Positions 31,554 through 34,416 of a stretch of DNA of 34,416 bases are shown piece after piece. The notes beneath the pieces are model-generated. The model had not been told where the DNA came from and did no database searches. It saw only the letters and a list, made by a program, of their open reading frames with translations. A program made the position numbers and the translations under genes. The stretch is taken from the NCBI GenBank assembly GCA_011052165.1, contig DRJN01000461.1, positions 1 to 34,416 on the forward strand. The letters run 5' to 3'. The stretch is from Gammaproteobacteria bacterium. GTDB lineage: Bacteria; Pseudomonadota; Gammaproteobacteria; UBA6429; Thiohalophilaceae. Positions within the stretch are counted from its first letter, which is position 1; each line of letters opens with the position of its first letter.

Positions 31554-34268
31554 ATGGCAGACAAGTTTTTCAAGAAGATCTTCGGCAGTCGTAATGAGCG
31601 CCTGATTAAACAGATGCGTAAGGTAGTGGTGCAGATTGGCAGTTATGAGTCCGATCTTCAGTCTCTGGGTGATGAGCAGTTGCAGGCGAAAACAGCCGAA
31701 TTTAAAGACCGGCTGGCGAAGGGGGAGACGCTGGACGATTTGCTACCGGAAGTTTTTGCAACGGTGCGCGAAGCCAGTGTGAGGGTGCTGGGTATGCGCC
31801 ATTTTGATGTGCAGATGATTGGCGGCATGGTGCTGCACCAGGGCAAGATTTCCGAGATGCGCACTGGTGAGGGCAAGACGTTGATGTCGACCTTGCCAGC
31901 CTACCTCAATGCCCTCTCAGACAAAGGCGTGCATGTTGTTACGGTCAATGACTACCTGGCTAAACGTGATGCGGAATGGATGGGGGAGGTCTTCAGTTTT
32001 CTGGGTATGCGTGTTGGCGTGGTCGTGCCGAATATGCCGTTCGAGGAAAAGAAGGATGCGTATGCCGCGGATATTACCTATGGCACCAATAATGAATTTG
32101 GCTTTGATTATCTGCGTGACAACATGGCTTTCAGCCATGAGGAACAGTTCCAGCGCGGGCAGAACTTTGCCATTATCGATGAAGTGGATTCAATCCTGAT
32201 CGATGAGGCGCGCACGCCGCTGATTATTTCCGGCCCGTCGGAAGACAGTTCCGATCTTTATCAGGCCATCAATGAGCTGGTGCCCAAACTGACAAAGCAG
32301 GAAGAAGAGGACGGACCGGGCGATTACTCGGTTGAGGAAAAAGACAAGCAGATCTACCTGACTGAAGCCGGGCATGAGAAAGTCGAACGCCTGCTGACGG
32401 AAGCTGGCTTGCTGGATGAAGGCGACAGCCTGTATAGCGCCGCCAACATAGGCAAGATGCATCACGTTAACAATGCCCTGCGCGCCCATATTCTGTTTCA
32501 GAAGGATGTGGACTACATCGTACAGAACGATGAAATTGTGATCGTCGATGAGTTTACAGGGCGCACCATGCAGGGTCGGCGCTGGTCAGACGGCCTGCAT
32601 CAGGCGGTGGAAGCGAAAGAAGGTGTGAGTATTCAGCAGGAAAACCAGACCGTTGCTTCGATCACCTTCCAGAATTATTTTCGCCTGTATGAGAAGCTTT
32701 CCGGTATGACCGGCACGGCCGATACCGAAGCCTATGAGTTTCAGCAGATCTATAATCTGGAAGTGGTGGTGATTCCGACTCATCGCCCGATGATCCGGAA
32801 GGACATGACCGACCAGGTTTATCTGACCCAGAAGGAAAAGTTTGCGGCTATTATTGAAGATATCAAGGATTGCCGGGCGCGTGAGCAGCCCGTGCTGGTG
32901 GGTACCACCTCGATTGAAGTTTCGGAGTACCTGTCCGGATTGCTGAAAAAAGCCGGCATACAACATGAAGTCCTGAATGCCAAACAGCATGAGCGTGAAG
33001 CCGATATTATCGCCCAGGCTGGTCAGCCCGCTGCCGTAACGATTGCTACCAATATGGCGGGTCGTGGTACCGATATTGTATTGGGCGGTAATCTTGATGT
33101 GGAACTGGCGGCGCTGGAAGCGCAGGGCAAGGCCGACGAAGTCACGATTAAAGGGCGGCATAAAGCCTGGGAAGCGCGCCACCAACAGGTCCTGGATAGT
33201 GGCGGCCTGCATATTATCGGTACTGAGCGGCATGAATCCCGGCGAGTTGATAATCAGTTGCGAGGCCGTGCCGGGCGTCAGGGTGATGCCGGTGCTTCCC
33301 GTTTTTATCTGTCGCTTGAAGACAACCTGATGCGTATTTTCGCCTCGGAACGGGTGGCCGGATTAATGCAGAAGCTGGGCATGGAAGAAGGTGAAGCCAT
33401 CGAGCATCCCTGGGTCAGCAAGGCCATTGAAAACGCCCAGCGTAAAGTTGAAGGCCATAACTTTGATATGCGCAAACAGCTACTGGAATATGATGATGTT
33501 GCTAACGATCAGCGCAAGGTTATTTATCAGCAGCGTAATGAATTACTGGCATCCAGCGATATTTCTGAAACCGTCAGGGCGATCCGTGCGGATGTCGTCA
33601 ATGAGGTCATCAGCAATTTTATTCCTCTGCAAAGCGTGGAAGAACAATGGGATGTGCCGGGACTGGAGGAATCGCTTGAAGCCGAGTTTGGTCTGAAACT
33701 GGATATAAAAGGCTGGCTGGAAGCTGACAGCAATATGGAGGAAGAACAGCTACGCGAAAAAATACTTCAGATGATGGAAGAACAGGCCATGGCCAAAGAA
33801 GAAACTGCGGGCGCCGAAGTTCTCCGGCACATTGAAAAGGCGGTTACCCTGCAGATTCTGGATAACCAGTGGCGGGATCATCTGGCATTGATGGATCAGT
33901 TGCGCCAGGGAATTCATTTGCGCGGCTATGCACAGAAAGATCCAAAGCAGGAATATAAACGCGAGTCCTTTGAGTTGTTTGCTGAAATGCTGGAACACAT
34001 CAAGCAAGAAGTGATTACTCTGCTCAGCCGGGTACAGATACAGAGTGAGGAAGATGTTGCCGCGATTGAAGCACAGCGTCGTCAGCAGCAACATGCTTCT
34101 GAAATGGAATTTCAGCATGCCGAGGTCAACGCCATGGCCGAAGAGGGTGATGGAGGGGGAGAAGCCGCCGCCACGCCCTATGTGCGTGAAGGCCGCAAGA
34201 TTGGCCGCAATGAACCTTGCCCCTGTGGTTCCGGGAAAAAATACAAACAGTGTCACGGGAAGCTGTAG
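31554..34268 (+). CDS. secA: SecA, protein translocase ATPase
   Basis: SecA is the motor that drives unfolded preproteins through SecYEG. The 904-residue protein is full length (E. coli 901). The Walker A motif lies in MRTGEGKT (102-109), and the DEAD-like Walker B in IIDEVDSILIDEARTPLI. Further blocks are IVDEFTGRTMQGRRWSDGLHQAVEAKE, TNMAGRGTDIVLGGN and RGRAGRQGD. The C-terminus NEPCPCGSGKKYKQCHG has the zinc site C889, C891, C900, H901, which binds SecB. ATG 31554 gives the family-typical start MADKFFKKIFGSRNER, with only a weak ribosome binding site. It probably has its own promoter. Confidence 0.98.
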   Translation: MADKFFKKIFGSRNERLIKQMRKVVVQIGSYESDLQSLGDEQLQAKTAEFKDRLAKGETLDDLLPEVFATVREASVRVLGMRHFDVQMIGGMVLHQGKISEMRTGEGKTLMSTLPAYLNALSDKGVHVVTVNDYLAKRDAEWMGEVFSFLGMRVGVVVPNMPFEEKKDAYAADITYGTNNEFGFDYLRDNMAFSHEEQFQRGQNFAIIDEVDSILIDEARTPLIISGPSEDSSDLYQAINELVPKLTKQEEEDGPGDYSVEEKDKQIYLTEAGHEKVERLLTEAGLLDEGDSLYSAANIGKMHHVNNALRAHILFQKDVDYIVQNDEIVIVDEFTGRTMQGRRWSDGLHQAVEAKEGVSIQQENQTVASITFQNYFRLYEKLSGMTGTADTEAYEFQQIYNLEVVVIPTHRPMIRKDMTDQVYLTQKEKFAAIIEDIKDCRAREQPVLVGTTSIEVSEYLSGLLKKAGIQHEVLNAKQHEREADIIAQAGQPAAVTIATNMAGRGTDIVLGGNLDVELAALEAQGKADEVTIKGRHKAWEARHQQVLDSGGLHIIGTERHESRRVDNQLRGRAGRQGDAGASRFYLSLEDNLMRIFASERVAGLMQKLGMEEGEAIEHPWVSKAIENAQRKVEGHNFDMRKQLLEYDDVANDQRKVIYQQRNELLASSDISETVRAIRADVVNEVISNFIPLQSVEEQWDVPGLEESLEAEFGLKLDIKGWLEADSNMEEEQLREKILQMMEEQAMAKEETAGAEVLRHIEKAVTLQILDNQWRDHLALMDQLRQGIHLRGYAQKDPKQEYKRESFELFAEMLEHIKQEVITLLSRVQIQSEEDVAAIEAQRRQQQHASEMEFQHAEVNAMAEEGDGGGEAAATPYVREGRKIGRNEPCPCGSGKKYKQCHGKL

Positions 34269-34416
34269 TAATATTTTTTCAACGCAAAGACGCCAACATA
34301 TTAATCATTGCATAAGTATTTTCACCATAGCCCCCTCTCCCTCCGGGATTTGGTCATGGATGACCTTATGTTGCGAAGCCCATGGATGGGCGAGAGCGAC
34401 GAGGGTTGGGGTGAGG
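34269..34416. other. Repeat-rich sequence after secA
   Basis: This tail has AACGCAAAGACGCCAA near 34281, then CCCCTCTCCCTCCGGG and GGGTTGGGGTGAGG, which resemble the two ends of a common gammaproteobacterial intergenic repeat. About 55 bases with two CATGGATG units and the palindrome GGTCATGGATGACC lie between them. No gene is visible before the window ends. Confidence 0.45.

Overview
The window is a chromosomal segment of a gammaproteobacterium outside the Enterobacterales. It is GC-rich apart from one AT-rich island. The gene order from lpxC back through the division and cell wall (dcw) cluster to rnpB, rsmI, lpoA, yraN and diaA/gmhA is the layout known from Pseudomonas-like gammaproteobacteria. 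DUF721 (dciA), an M23 peptidase and secA follow lpxC. A c-type multiheme cytochrome hints at a respiratory, possibly chemolithotrophic, lifestyle. I cannot name the species from the sequence.

Layout. Positions 1-235 are non-coding and hold a perfect hairpin repeat. From 236 to 4490 on the minus strand lie a FAD-linked GlcD/D-lactate dehydrogenase-like oxidase, a DiaA/GmhA SIS-domain protein, YraN and the lipoprotein LpoA. The gene rsmI (4600-5460) is divergent from lpoA. From 5825 to 8315 there is an AT-rich type II restriction-modification module: a C5-cytosine methyltransferase on the minus strand, divergent from a small XRE regulator and a putative restriction endonuclease. Mirror-image intergenic repeats flank this module. 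A tetraheme cytochrome/UshA-like fusion (8563-9879, minus) and the RNase P RNA (10049-10385) follow.

From 10690 to 28490 the dcw cluster runs on the plus strand: mraZ, rsmH, ftsL, ftsI, murE, murF, mraY, murD, ftsW, murG, murC, murB, ddl, ftsQ, ftsA, ftsZ. Most junctions overlap or are a few bases apart, which implies one long transcription unit with translational coupling. It starts at a promoter carrying 10-bp-phased MraZ binding repeats. A 326-bp spacer separates ftsZ from lpxC. Then come dciA (minus), an M23 peptidase and secA.

Together the genes build the peptidoglycan precursor (murB-murF, ddl, mraY, murG) and the divisome that uses it (ftsL, I, W, Q, A, Z). LpoA (activator of the PBP1A synthase), the M23 peptidase, LpxC (lipid A) and SecA (export) add outer-envelope functions. 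The atypical parts are the restriction-modification island between rsmI and rnpB, the cytochrome fusion next to it, and several dispersed short repeats. I found no CRISPR array, tRNA or complete insertion sequence.
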